Below, in pieces: positions 45,568 through 55,834 of a stretch of DNA of 64,000 nt. Origin of the DNA: Sarcophilus harrisii (taxonomy: Eukaryota > Chordata > Mammalia > Dasyuromorphia > Dasyuridae); NCBI RefSeq assembly GCF_902635505.1, contig NC_045426.1:670687087-670751086 (forward strand), given 5' to 3'. A program made the position numbers and the translations under genes. A model generated the notes under the pieces. The model was not told the origin of the DNA, made no database searches, and saw only the letters and a list, made by a program, of their open reading frames with translations. Within the stretch, counting starts at the first letter, position 1. The number at the start of each line of letters is the position of its first letter.

Positions 45568-48500
45568 TTCCTCAGCCATGGGCTCAGCAGCCCCCCGGAG
45601 ATGTCCCGGTCCAACCTCCTCAGCCAGAGCCAGGGCCCGGCCCCCCTCCAGCGACTTCTGCTTCCATTCGGTGATGAGCTGCTTGGAACGGGAGGCATCC
45701 AGGGGCACGTGGATGGTCATGTGGCGCCGGGCAGGGTCGTCCAGGGAAGGGGTGTTGACCCGAGGCAGGGTGTTGCTGAAGGTTACCATGTTCTCTTTGC
45801 CCATGGGGCTCCGAGGGGCCAGGAGATCCACGTCTACGCTGGCTCGCTTGAGGCTGCCCAGAGACGTCTTCTCCCGGGGCACAGGGCGGGGCACCCCCTC
45901 TAATCGCGTCTGGGGAGTCAGCTCATCGGTGCTGACTGATTTGTTCTGGTGGTAGACAGAGTCATGGCCTCTCTGGGTCAGGGCCCGCAGGGCGTCCTTG
46001 GCCGGTGGGGGGGCCGGGGGCTTCTCCAGAGGGGCCTGGAAGTTACCCACAGCGTGGCAGGCCTGGGCAAAAAAGGGTAAGTGTCAAAGCCCCAGTGGGG
46101 GCCCCTGAGGGCAGGGATTATGTCTCAACAGAGAGCAGGGTCTCCCTGAGGGCAGGCTTTCAGGAGGCTTTCTGGGGAGGGGCTATCTTATGTGCTCTCC
46201 TCAGAGAAGGAGGGGTCTCTGAAGGTAGTCGCATTTTGGGGGGCTCTCAGGGGGCGGAACCGAATCTTCTCCTTGTCCTTCCCACCCCTTGCTCCCAGAC
46301 TCACCAGATAGGCAGCGATGCCGGCGCCGATGAGGAAGCCACTGTAGACGTCACTGGGGTGGCTTCGGTGCTGGGTGATCTGGGTAAGGCCACAGACCCC
46401 AGCAGCAATGGCAAAGGCAAAGACCAGGATAGGTTTGAGCAGCTTGGTGCTATCTGAGATGATGGAGTTAAAGTACATCTGTGTGGAGAGATGCCCGTCA
46501 GAACCGGCCCTCCAGAAGCCTCAGGTCCACCTAGACCCTCATTCCCAGAGATGCAGACCTGCACATGCTGGGAAGATGGGATGGAGGGTGGGCAGAAGTC
46601 CTACACATTCAGGGGTCCTTGGGAAGGGGGACAGACAGAAGCCCTGCACATTCAGAAGTCCTTGGGAAGGGGGACAGACAGAAGTCCTGAACATTCAGGG
46701 GTCCTTGGGAAGGGGGCCAGGCAGAAGCCCTGAACATTCAGGGGTCTTTGGGAAGGGGGCAGGCAGAAGTCCTGCACATTCAGGGATCCTTGGGAAGGGG
46801 GCCAGGCAGAAGCCCTGAACATTCAGGGGTCCTTAGGAAGGGGGGCAGACAGAAGCCCTGAATATTCAGGGGTCCTTGGGAAGGGGCAGGCAGAAGCCCT
46901 GAACATTCAGGGGTCCTTGGGAAGGGGGCAGGCAGAAGCCCTGCACATTCAGGGGTCTTTGGGAAGGGGGCAGGCAGAAGTCCTGCACATTCAGGGATCC
47001 TTGGGAAGGGGGCCAGGCAGAAGCCCTGAACATTCAGGGGTCCTTAGGAAGGGGGGCAGACAGAAGCCCTGAATATTCAGGGGTCCTTGGGAAGGGGCAG
47101 GCAGAAGCCCTGAACATTCAGGAGTCCTTGGGAAGGGAGACAGACAGAAGTCCTGAACATTCAGGGGTCCTTGGGAAGGGGGACAGACAGAAGTCCTGAA
47201 CATTTAGGGGTCTTTGGGAAGGGGGCCAGGCAGAAGCCCTTAACATTCAGGGGTCCTTGGGAAGGGGGACAGACAGAAGCCCTGAACATTCAGGGGTCCT
47301 TGGGAAGGGGGCCAGGCAGAAGCCCTGAACATTCAGGGGTCCTTGGGAAGGGGGCAGGCAGAAGTCCTGAACATTCAGGGGTCTTTGGGAAGGGGGCCAG
47401 GCAGAAGCCCTGAACATTCAGGGGTCCTTGGGAAGGGAGACAGACAGAAGCCCTGAACATTCAGGGGTCCTTGGGAAGGGGCCAGGCAGAAGCCCTGAAC
47501 ATTCAGGGGTCCTTGGGAAGGGGGCAGGCAGAAGCCCTGCACATTCAGGGGTCCTTGGGAAGGGGGCAGGCAGAAGCCCTGCACATTCAGGGGTCTTTGG
47601 GAAGGGGGCCAGGCAGAAGCCCTGAACATTCAGGGGTCCTTGGGAAGGGGACAGACAGAAGCCCTGAACATTCAGGGGTCCTTGGGAAGGGGGCAGGCAG
47701 AAGCCCTGCACATTCAGGGTCCTTGGGAAGGGGCAGGGAAGCCCTGCACATTCAGGGGTCCTTGGGAAGGGGCAGGCAGAAGCCCTGCACATTCAGGGGT
47801 CTTTGGGAAGGGGGCAGGCAGAAGTCCTGCACATTCAGGGATCCTTGGGAAGGGGGCCAGGCAGAAGCCCTGAACATTCAGGGGTCCTTAGGAAGGGGGG
47901 CAGACAGAAGCCCTGAATATTCAGGGGTCCTTGGGAAGGGGCAGGCAGAAGCCCTGAACATTCAGGAGTCCTTGGGAAGGGAGACAGACAGAAGTCCTGA
48001 ACATTCAGGGGTCCTTGGGAAGGGGGACAGACAGAAGTCCTGAACATTTAGGGGTCTTTGGGAAGGGGGCCAGGCAGAAGCCCTTAACATTCAGGGGTCC
48101 TTGGGAAGGGGGACAGACAGAAGCCCTGCACATTCAGGGGTCCTTGGGAAGGGGGCAGGCAGAAGCCCTGAACATTCAGGGGTCCTTGGGAAGGGGCAGG
48201 CAGAAGCCCTGAACATTCAGGAGTCCTTGGGAAGGGGGACAGACAGAAGTCCTGAACATTCAGGAGTCCTTGGGAAGGGGGACAGACAGAAGTCCTGAAC
48301 ATTCAGGGGTCCTTGGGAAGGGAGACAGACAGAAGCCCTGAACATTCAGGGGTCCTTGGGAAGGGGGCAGGCAGAAGCCCTGCACATTCAGGGGTCCTTG
48401 GGAAGGGGGCAGGCAGAAGCTCTGCACATTCAGGGGTCCTTGGGAAGGGGGCAGGCAGAAGCCCTCCATATTCAGGAGTCCTTGGGAAGGGGGCCAGGCA

Positions 48501-51500
48501 GAAGCCCTGCACATTCAGGGGTCCTTGGGAAGGGGTCAGGCAGAAGCCCTGAACATTCAGGGGTCCTTGGGAAGGGGGCAGGTCAGGGGTTAGGAAGGGG
48601 CTGGGGGAGAACAGGAGGCTTTATGCAGACTCACTCACCGATACATAGACAGCTGCAAAAGCCGAAAGGGTGGCGTGCTGGGATGGGAAGGTCTTCCTGC
48701 CAAGTGAGTCAGTACCCCATCAGGCTCCCACTCTCCCTCCCCAGTCCCTATATCTGCAACTTGAAGAGACTGACCCACGTGGCCTCAGAGCCCTGGGTCT
48801 TAATCCTCTCAATGAAGGCCCCTGGCCTTTCCAAGTCTCAGTTTCTTTATCAATAAAATGGAGGGACTGGGCTTGCTCATTTATATGGACTTTCTCAGCT
48901 TTGGGCTGAGCTTTTGTTCTTAGCTCATGATAGTAAGAGCTCGAAAGACCCTTCAGAAATGAAATGTCAGCTGGAATGGATTTAGAGGTCCATCTGGTCA
49001 GATCTCCTAAATTTACAGGAAAGTGATTTGCCTAGCATCTCCCAGGTGCAGGATTGGATCTGAATCTAGATCTTCTGATTCCAGATTTAGAAAATATGTC
49101 CCCCTCCCACCCACTTCTACCCTCTGTCATGTGCTACATCATCCTTAAGGTGCTTTGAAATCACACTAGTGAGTTTGGTGTCAGATCTGGATTCAAGTTC
49201 TGACTCTAAAACTTAGAACCTGTGAAATCCCAGACAGGCACTTTTTGAGAGTCTTAGCTTCTCTGAATGGTCTCCACGATTCCTTTCTGGCTCTAGAATC
49301 TATTTCCAAAGACTCTAAACACAATAATTCAAAGGACATAGAACTTCATCTCTTTAGGGATTGGCTCAGGGCTGAACAACTGAAAATGTCAGAGCTTCTT
49401 GGCTTCCAGACCAGCCCTCTATTCCCTCTCTTAAAGCCTAGAATTTCAAAATAAATATATACTGAGTAGGTTGGGTTTATGCCCTCTGCCGGGGGTGAGG
49501 TTCAAATGAATGAGACTGAAAGTCAAGCAGTACCTTGGTGCTCCCTGCCCTTGGGCAGAGATGGCCCCTGGTTCTCAGGCTCCATCCCCCACCCCCAGGG
49601 CAGCAGCTCACCTGGCAGAGAGGATGGCATGGGCATCCTGGCCGGAACAGATGTCCTGGGTGATGTAAGGGTTGGCGTCACAGGAAATGCCGAGCAAGGT
49701 ATAATTGGGCTTGCATACCGTCAAGAAGAAGGGGGCATGGTAGCCTGTGGCCAACTGGATGATATCGGTGACCAGGGCTGTGGCGCACAGGCCAAACACA
49801 TGGACACCTGTGGAAGGAGGGGGCAAGGGTCAGAGGGGCTGTTTGTGAATCCCACATTGTCCCAGGAAGCTGCCCCTACACCCATCCAGATCCAGAAGGA
49901 AGGAGACATATGGGAAGAGGGAGAAAAGTCACAAGAGTGAGGGTTAACCCAAGGGAGATCCAAAGTCTACCTACCTACCTACCTACCTACCTACCTACAT
50001 AGAATGTGTGGGGGTGACTCTCCCAGAGGAAATAGGGAAGGAAGAAAGGTATTTATTAAGCACTTATTGTGTGCCAGTCACTGTGCTGAGTCCTTTACAA
50101 AAATGGTCTCTCCTGATCCCTACTACAACCTGGGGAGGTAAGGGTGATAGAAAAATCTACATGGGAAGAGGTAGCTAGAGAGGAATGTAGGGAGAAGACT
50201 GGTTGTTGGGATGGAATTTGGAGGATCATCTCAGGGTAGGGGATGTGTGTAGGGGAGTGACCTTGGCCAATCTGGAAGGAGAGAAAGGGTAACTGGCTTC
50301 TCCCACCAAGTGCTCCCCTGCTTGAATCCTCACCAACAAAGCGGACAGTCCGGCGCAGGAAAGAGTTGAAGTTGCAGCCTCCAGCATTGATGCTGCCCTC
50401 CGCGTTAGTGCGGCTTTTCAGCTTGGACTGGAGACAGTATACGATGCCTTCCCCGACCATGATCTGCACCAGGGAGGGGATGGGAGTAAGTCTCAGCAGG
50501 CAGACGTTTCCCAGGCTCTTTCCATTCCTTTCCACTGAGTCCCAGCAGTTGTGGGAATGTGACCTCAATAAGCTCCTTCCTCTCCAGGCTAATATCTTTA
50601 CCTCAAGTGAAAGAAAATGCTTTTTCCCTCTTCAAATTTTCCCAGAGCACTTTGGATCTCTCCTGATCTGTGAACATATTGAACCCAGTACCTCTTCCAC
50701 TCTCATCATCACCACTTCCCCCATCCAAATTGGGGGGAAATAGGGTCTAACCCCTTTTTATTTTTCTATTCCAATCACTTAAAACAGTACCTTGCACTTA
50801 GCAGCACTTATTTGGTCAAGCTAAATCGTTGAATCTCTAAAAGGAAGATTGGACTCAATGATTTCTAAGTGCGCCCCCCTCCTCCCCCCCAGCTCTGACA
50901 GTCTAAGGACTTTCTCAGTTTTGAAATTTTAATGTCCTAAGGCATTTTCTAGCCCTGACATTCTTTGTCCTATCGCCATTCCCAGATTTGATTTCAGGTA
51001 TGATATTCTAAGGTCCCTTCAAACTCTATTCTTTCTATGTTCTAAGGTCTATTTGAGATTGTATTTCTTGGTCTCTCTCAGTTGTAAAAATTCAGTGTAC
51101 TATATTCTAAGGTCCCTTCTAGCTAGCTTTGACATCCTATGTTCTAAAGTCTATTGAAACTTGGATATTTTATGTTCTAAGGTTCTGTCTATACTGTAAG
51201 GTTTGTCCCAATTCTGATATCTATTAGTCAATCACCAAGGGCTCTAGGGACAATCACATTACCTTCTTAAGTATATGGTTTCTCCCTCCTTGAGGAACCA
51301 GTGGGCAATAAGTTTGGACATTCTAGAAAGGTCATGTGATTTGGAGTCCAGGGTCAAGTGGATGCTAGAATTGAAATCTCTCATGCCCAAATCCACTCTC
51401 CATCCTGTCACAAACCCATCCCCCCACAGGAGATCCTGAAGACTTACAGAAGCAGCTGGGGCAGCAAAGGCCAAGCTTAAGAGCATGAGCAATGGGATGA

Positions 51501-54096
51501 GCTCTTCACTGGTTTCCACGTAGGGCATGGACAAGGTCCGGTCGTAGCATTGGAAGCCCACCTTGGCTGGCTTGAAGAGGTCGGTCAGCTCCAGAAAGTA
51601 AAGGGTCACAATGGAGGAGGCAACAATGGGGAGCTGGTAGATTGGAAAAGAAAGAGGACTTTGGTGTGGGGAAGCCCTAGATCTGGATTCTAGCTCCCAA
51701 ATCCACTCTGGACTCTCCAGTCTCTCTTCACCAACATCCCAGCCCCTTCCCCCTGCTTTTTTCCTCTCCCAAGCCTCTTTCCTAATGTATCCTCTGACAA
51801 ACACCATAGACACGATCTGGTCCATGGAAGAACCCTATCTATTTGTATATCTCATTATTTCATCAGATCTACACAAACCCTGGGAAATAAGTATTGTTCT
51901 TATTTTATAGCTAACAAAACTAGGGCAGAGGTTAAGGAACTTGTCCAAGATCATACAGTTATTATGTATTTGAATCTGGATTTCAATTCGGGTCTTTCTG
52001 ACTCCGGTTCCAACAATGTATTTATTGAGTCACCTATCTGATTAAGAAAAAATTGTAAATTTGCCCCCATGAAGTGCTTTGCAAATCTTTGCACTACATA
52101 AATGCTAGCTATTATTATTATTAATGATTGCCATTGTAAGGCTCTGTGTACCTTCCACAGTCTGTACTTCCTCTTTTTCTCTGATGTCTCCACCACACAC
52201 TGTTCTTTTCTATTCAAGCTAGTGTTCTCTCCATCTCTTTCACATTGGGCTCACTGGTGTTTCTTTACTTCTCCCAGCCAAATCTGAGCTGAGAGATGGG
52301 AGAAATCCTGGGGTTCAGGGCGGGCTTCCTGAAGGAGATGGACCTGGAGCTGGCCTAGCTCACAGAGGGCAGGGATTCTCACTAAGGATCCAGCATTCTC
52401 TAAACTGGACCTTTCCATTACCACCAATTGCATCGTTTAAAGATTAATTAGGTCCAGTGAAGCTTTAACATGTTTTTAAAGCCTGATCTCTTCATGGCTC
52501 CACATACCACATCACCTCAACCCCAGTCCCAGCCCTGCTGAGCCTCAGGCAATAGGGGTGCAAAGACTTGGGTGCTGGATTTAAGTCAGAAGATCTCTGT
52601 TTGAATTCTTTATGTGACTGGCCATGCCACTTAGATCTAAATTTCAATTTCCTCACCTGTAAGAAGTGTGGTAGGGGTAAGGGGCTGTACTGTTTCCCCT
52701 GAGATCTCTTCAAGGTCCATGGATTGGATCTATCCAGTTGCTGATCTCTCTTGGGCCTTATCTAGTGTTAACCTGCTCTGGCAATTGACTGAGGTATTTG
52801 GCTCCCCTAAGAGCTGATTATTTGTCCCCATCCCTTTAAGGATGTGGTCCTGCTCCTCTCCCTCACAGTCTCTGTGGGGAACTGAAGGCAAAACCTTGTG
52901 GTTAGACCCCCCGATGATGTCTGGCTGTCTGTTGGCAGGCCTGTCGGACGCCACTGTTTGCCTTCTGCTGTCACTACCAGCTAGCTAAGTGCTCGGACAC
53001 TGTTTTCTTATCACCTGCTGGAAAATCAGACCCGAAGAGGCCTTAAAGGTGGTGGAAAAGGAAAAAATCTCTGAACTAGGGACTCAGGAAATCTGGGCTC
53101 TGACTTGTGTGGGCAAGTCCCTTTCTGTTGGTGGACTTGTTTCCTCCCCTATGAGAGGGCTGAACTCTATGTCTGACATTTTTTGGTCCATGTTCTAAAG
53201 TCCCTCCCACCTCTTCCATTCTATGTTCTAAGGTCCCTCCCACCTCTGACAATCCATGTTCTAAAGGTCCTTCCAGCTCTTCCATTCATTGTGCTTTCAG
53301 GTCCCTCCAAGCTCTGAAATTCTATGTTCTGTGTTCTAAAACCCCTTCTGGCTTTAACATTCCATATTTTATGCCTCAAAGGGCCCCTTCAGTCTCTGCT
53401 CTTTTGGAGGAGGAACCGTTGCTTGGGCGGGGTAGCAGTCACCCCTGACTGGGCTGTGTGTCTAGGGGTCCCCATGTTCCATCACCTCCACAAAGTAGAA
53501 ACACGGCAGGAGTGTCATGCTGTCCTTTGGACCCTTGGCCTTCTCCTTGGCTGAAAGCATGATGTTCTGGGGGCTAGGGACAGGGCAGTCAGGTCAAGGC
53601 CCCAAGGCTGCACAGAAAAGAAAAGGGGTGAATGCTGATCTCTCTTAGGGGACCCAGGATATGCATGCATGCATGCATGCATGCGGATGTGGAAGGACTG
53701 GTACTGAGGGGGCCAGTGATGGGAATCAGGGCAGGGCCTGCTTCTCTGGCCCCGTCCCATCTTCTGTCTAGGGGTGCCCAGTTTTTTTGGGAGGCATTTC
53801 AGAATTGGGAGGATGCAGGGACCTCAGAAGGGTTTGAGTCATGCCTCCTCCAATCTGCCCTAGCACTTGGGGGGATGGTAAGGATGATGGGAGAGGTCCC
53901 GGAGCAGGGGGGGGAGGTAGGTAGATGGGGGGGCCCAGAAATGTGAGAAGCCCCATGCCATCCCCGAATAGGGGGCTCTGAGAGAAGAGCGCGGGGGGGT
54001 GGGGTGGGGGGGAGGCTGTAATGGGGAGGGCGTAGCGTCCCACCCAGCCGATCTGCATCCCTGCGGGTCTGCACGCTCCAGTCTCCCCCACTTACC
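44175..54096 (-). CDS. PLPPR3: PLPPR3, phospholipid phosphatase-related protein 3 (PRG-2)
   Basis: Whole coding region on the minus strand. Coding exons are 53486-53566 (ATG at 53560), 51448-51633, 50334-50463, 49612-49807, 48639-48696, 46305-46478 and 44650-46062. A noncoding exon 1 ends at 54096. All borders are AG/GT and the phases agree, giving 743 residues (human 718). Residues 1 to about 275 are the six-pass PAP2-like membrane domain. Residues 274-743 are the long cytosolic tail of PLPPR3/4 type, with 19 Glu at about 437-455 and the KRASVDVD site. In LPP enzymes the catalytic motifs are KxxxxxxRP, PSGH and SRxxxxxHxxxD. Here the first is lost, the second is PSQH (200-203) and the third has TQ for SR but keeps His255, so it is predicted not to be an active phosphatase. 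PLPPR3 is a neuronal plasma membrane protein reported to act in axon branching and to bind PTEN. It faces PTBP1 tail to tail, as in human. Confidence 0.96.
44650..46062 (-). CDS. PLPPR3: PLPPR3 last coding exon (cytosolic tail)
   Basis: Starts at the acceptor ttgcccag and encodes [15 protein letters not shown] and on to RRFKD, stop 44650-44652; 470 codons. It keeps the conserved blocks [140 protein letters not shown] and [10 protein letters not shown]. The stretches between them are Pro/Gly/Ala-rich and vary in length relative to human. KRASV fits a PKA-type site. The exon is GC-rich, unlike its surroundings. Confidence 0.97.
45517..45573 (-). repeat. PLPPR3: GAG/GAA repeat coding 19 Glu in PLPPR3
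   Basis: 57 nt of CTC/TTC on the + strand, read as 19 Glu after Met-Ala and before Gly-Gly. Human PLPPR3 has an acidic run at the same place, broken by Asp, while here it is pure Glu. Confidence 0.9.
46305..46478 (-). CDS. PLPPR3: PLPPR3 coding exon 6
   Basis: 174 nt encoding [20 protein letters not shown], then [20 protein letters not shown] and [18 protein letters not shown]. It covers membrane segments 5 and 6 and the third PAP2 motif, with TQ for SR and His kept in SHPSD. The acceptor is tccacacag and the donor is CTG|GTGAGT. Confidence 0.96.
46591..48582. repeat. Minisatellite, ~42-bp units, about 47 copies
   Basis: In the PLPPR3 intron between coding exons 5 and 6. The unit is about 42 bp with core words 'tccttgggaagggggcaggc' and 'agaagccctgaacattcagg'. 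Units differ by 1-2 G in the G-run, CC/C, gaca/gca and gaac/gcac variants. There is higher-order structure. A block of about 350 bp at 46926-47283 recurs unchanged 844 bp to the right (47770-48127). A shorter block recurs 211 bp apart (46781 and 46992). 844 is four times 211, and 211 is five units. The + strand is G-rich, so the PLPPR3 RNA is C-rich here. Confidence 0.95.
48639..48696 (-). CDS. PLPPR3: PLPPR3 coding exon 5
   Basis: 58 nt encoding (R)[19 protein letters not shown], with the second PAP2 motif as PSQH instead of PSGH. It lies just 57 bp from the edge of the minisatellite. The acceptor is cacttggcag and the donor is TCG|GTGAGT. Confidence 0.95.
49612..49807 (-). CDS. PLPPR3: PLPPR3 coding exon 4
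   Basis: 196 nt encoding [20 protein letters not shown], then [20 protein letters not shown] and [20 protein letters not shown], ending ILSAR. It holds membrane segment 3 and the extracellular loop with conserved Cys. The first PAP2 motif (K...RP) is absent: GYHAP stands where LRP occurs in active enzymes. The acceptor is cttccacag and the donor is AG|GTGAGC. Confidence 0.95.
49965..50000. repeat. (CTAC)n microsatellite
   Basis: About eight CTAC units in PLPPR3 intron 3. Confidence 0.9.
50040..50145 (-). mobile_element. MIR fragment
   Basis: 'ggtatttattaagcacttat', 'tgtgtgccagtcactgtgct' and 'gagtcctttacaaaaatgg' match the reverse complement of the MIR 3' half. Confidence 0.7.
50334..50463 (-). 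CDS. PLPPR3: PLPPR3 coding exon 3
   Basis: 130 nt encoding [20 protein letters not shown], then [20 protein letters not shown] and RFV(G). Human has a slightly longer Gly/Ala-rich cytosolic loop before [12 protein letters not shown], and this form lacks several of those residues. The acceptor is tggtgcag and the donor is G|GTGAGG. Confidence 0.95.
50840..51200 (+). repeat. Diverged array of 'ttctaaggtcccttc' units
   Basis: Repeated words 'gatttctaagtgc', 'attctaaggtcccttcaaac', 'tatgttctaaggtctatttg', 'tattctaaggtcccttctag' and 'tatgttctaaagtctattg' about 30-60 bases apart in PLPPR3 intron 2. The same motif family occurs at 53.15 kb. Confidence 0.6.
51448..51633 (-). CDS. PLPPR3: PLPPR3 coding exon 2
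   Basis: 186 nt, 62 codons: [20 protein letters not shown], then [40 protein letters not shown] and AS. It holds most of membrane segments 1 and 2. Only two changes from human are evident (S to T in SIVSLY and N to S in TNEEL). The acceptor is atctaccag and the donor is TCT|GTAAGT. Confidence 0.97.
51835..52040 (-). mobile_element. MIR SINE
   Basis: 'acacaaaccctgggaaataa', 'tattgttcttattttatagc', 'gaacttgtccaagatcatac' and 'ggtctttctgactccggttc' match the reverse complement of MIR. Confidence 0.65.
53155..53390 (+). repeat. Array of ~34-bp units, about six copies
   Basis: Unit words 'ccatgttctaaagtccctcc', 'ctatgttctaaggtccctcc' and 'cacctcttccattctatgtt' lie between PLPPR3 exon 1 and coding exon 2. 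Units are 70-90% alike by eye. Confidence 0.75.
53486..53566 (-). CDS. PLPPR3: PLPPR3 first coding exon
   Basis: ATG at 53560, six bases after the acceptor (ctagcccccag). Encodes [20 protein letters not shown], then FYFVE. Human starts [20 protein letters not shown], so this start is well supported. The CDS part is 53486-53560. The donor is GAG|GTGATG. Confidence 0.95.
53657..53686. repeat. (ATGC)n microsatellite
   Basis: Six to seven ATGC units, a self-complementary tetranucleotide, in PLPPR3 intron 1. Confidence 0.9.
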
Positions 54097-54165
54097 TCGG
54101 GGGCTCCGCAGGGACCAGCGGGGCCCTCCCAGTCTAGAGGCGGCGGCGGTGGTGGCAGGCGGGAG

Positions 54166-54255
54166 CCGGAGCTGGAGCTCGAGCCGGAGCTGGAGCTCGA
54201 GCCGGAGCTGGAGCTCGAGCCGGAGCTGGAGCTCGAGCCCGAGCCCGAGCCGGAG
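54166..54255. repeat. PLPPR3: 18-bp tandem repeat in the PLPPR3 5' UTR
   Basis: About four copies of gagccggagctggagctc, then degenerate gagcccgagc units. It lies just inside the predicted noncoding exon. Each unit contains gagctc, a palindrome. Confidence 0.9.
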
Positions 54256-54374
54256 CGCAGACAAAGCGCCCCTCCCCGGCGCGGCCCCTCGGTCCCCGCG
54301 CCCCGCGCAGCCCCGCGCAGCCGCTGCGCATCCCAGCCTCGGCGCGCCGCGGGCCTCCGGGACGGGCCCGAGAA

Positions 54375-54420
54375 GCAGGGGCAGAGGCAGAGGCAGAGGC
54401 AGAGGCAGAGGCAGGGACAG
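54375..54420. repeat. (GGCAGA)n hexanucleotide repeat
   Basis: About six units of ggcaga on the + strand in the CpG island. Confidence 0.9.
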
Positions 54421-54889
54421 GCGCGGCGGGGTCGCTGGCGGCGGCTGCGGGAGCCCGGAGGAGGGGCTGCGAGCGGCGGCGGCGGCGGCTGCGGCGCGGT
54501 CTGCGGGGCGGGGCCAGGCTGTGAGCGCCAGGCTGCTGCTGCGGGGCGCGGGGGCCGGGGGGCTCCCTCGGGGGGTGTGGCCGAGCCGTCCCGCGCCCGG
54601 CGGCGCCCCAACTCCCGGGCGCTGCGTCCCTGTCTCCGGACCGGGCTGCCCCTAGCCCTGGGCCCCCTCCGCGGGGCTCCCCCTGCTCCTCTCTGCCGGG
54701 GTCTTCTGGCCCCTGTGGCTCCCAGGGGCTCGTTTCTTTCCATGTCTCCTCTCCCCGGGCATTGCGCCTGAGCTTTCTGGTGGTACTCCCAGTATGTCCC
54801 ACCCGGTGTCACCGGCTCTCCCCTTGTGTCTCTCTGTCTCCCCACTACTCTCGATGGCTCCCAGCCTCTCCTCATATGTGTTTCCTTAG

Positions 54890-55065
54890 GATCATACGTC
54901 CCTAGATCTAGGTGCCTTAAGAGGCCACCGAGACCAGCCCCCTCATTCTCATAAGGGATCTGCGAGCTGCAGAGGGGACCTGATTCGCCCGGTGACACAC
55001 CAAGTAAGTGGCAGAGCCAGGATTCGAACTAAGGTCCCTAGCCCCCTTCCCAGCCCCCCTCTCCG
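54890..55065 (-). mobile_element. MIR-like SINE
   Basis: 'gcagaggggacctgattcgc' and 'gtaagtggcagagccaggat', then 'tcgaactaaggtccctagc', match the reverse complement of the MIR core and head. Confidence 0.6.
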
Positions 55066-55164
55066 GCTCCCCCCGGCTCCCTCCTTCCGGTGTCTATGGC
55101 TAGCTCTGTCTCTATGTGTCCGCGGCTCGGGAGAGCTTCTTAGGGAAGAGGTAGCCAGCGCAAA

Positions 55165-55340
55165 TTGCAGAGGGCAATAGAGCTGGACCCCGAGATGGAA
55201 ATCCGACCTCTGTTACTTAGTAACCCGGGGTTAGGTGCTCCCACTCTGGTGGGGAAGTCTCTTCAGCTGTCTGGCCCCTGTTTTCTCTTCTGTAAAATGG
55301 ACCAGACTCCTCTTAAATCTCTGATTCTACGGATAGCTTC
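55165..55340 (+). mobile_element. MIR-like SINE
   Basis: 'ccgacctctgttacttagta', 'ctggcccctgttttctcttc' and 'tgtaaaatggaccagactcc' match forward MIR. Confidence 0.55.
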
Positions 55341-55834
55341 TGCTTATCCCGTATAAGCAGTCTTTCTGGGGATAGTTCCCCTCCCGGTCTCAGTGGCTGG
55401 CTCCGTATCTCTCCCCATCTGTTCACAACTCTGTGTTGTGTAAAAGGGAATCTCCCTGCTTGCACTCTGGCTGGCTCGGTTTCTCTCCTGTTTCTTTCCC
55501 TCTGTCTTTTCTCATGCCTCACCACCTCTCAGTGTCTCCTGGGGGATCTCCTTGCTCCTCTTTGGCTGCCTTTGGCTGCCCTGCCAACTCGTCTTCCAGT
55601 TTCCATGGTGAGCTCCCAGGGGCTGAGAGACAAAGAGGAAGAGCGATGGCTGGAGCTGCAGTCAGTGAGTGAGTGAGTGTGTGTCTGATGCGTGTGTGTA
55701 TCAGGTTGAAGGCTCCCGTCCCCCCCCCCCCTCCCCAAAGGAACCTCGGGTGGTAGGTATCTAAAGGGTAAAAGGACATAACTTAGTGGTGGGGAGCTAC
55801 ACCCTCCTTGGTGATTTGTCAGTGAGATATTGTG

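Larger units (their letters stand above)
54096..54700 (-). promoter_or_regulatory. PLPPR3: PLPPR3 CpG island, promoter and noncoding exon 1
   Basis: Very GC-rich and dense in CpG, unlike the AT-rich flanks. On the minus strand a consensus donor (gag|gtaagt) at 54095-54096 ends a noncoding exon that joins the acceptor at 53566. The transcription start cannot be placed, and no TATA box is evident. GGGGCGGGGCC near 54503 fits Sp1-type sites. Confidence 0.75.

Noticed and set aside
44713-45955. Plus-strand open frames opposite the last PLPPR3 exon (230 and 186 residues)
   Set aside because: They are antisense shadows of a GC-rich coding exon. The 186-residue frame only reads the Glu repeat as Ser.
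47418-48302. Open frames in both strands of the minisatellite (up to 190 residues)
   Set aside because: The unit is close to a multiple of three without stops, so repeats give long frames by construction. The array is intronic.
53799-54998. A 399-residue open frame on the minus strand across the PLPPR3 CpG island
   Set aside because: It reads through GC-rich DNA and simple repeats (long Ser/Gly runs) and shows no domain. It overlaps the noncoding exon, its donor and the following intron. Stop codons are rare in such GC-rich sequence.
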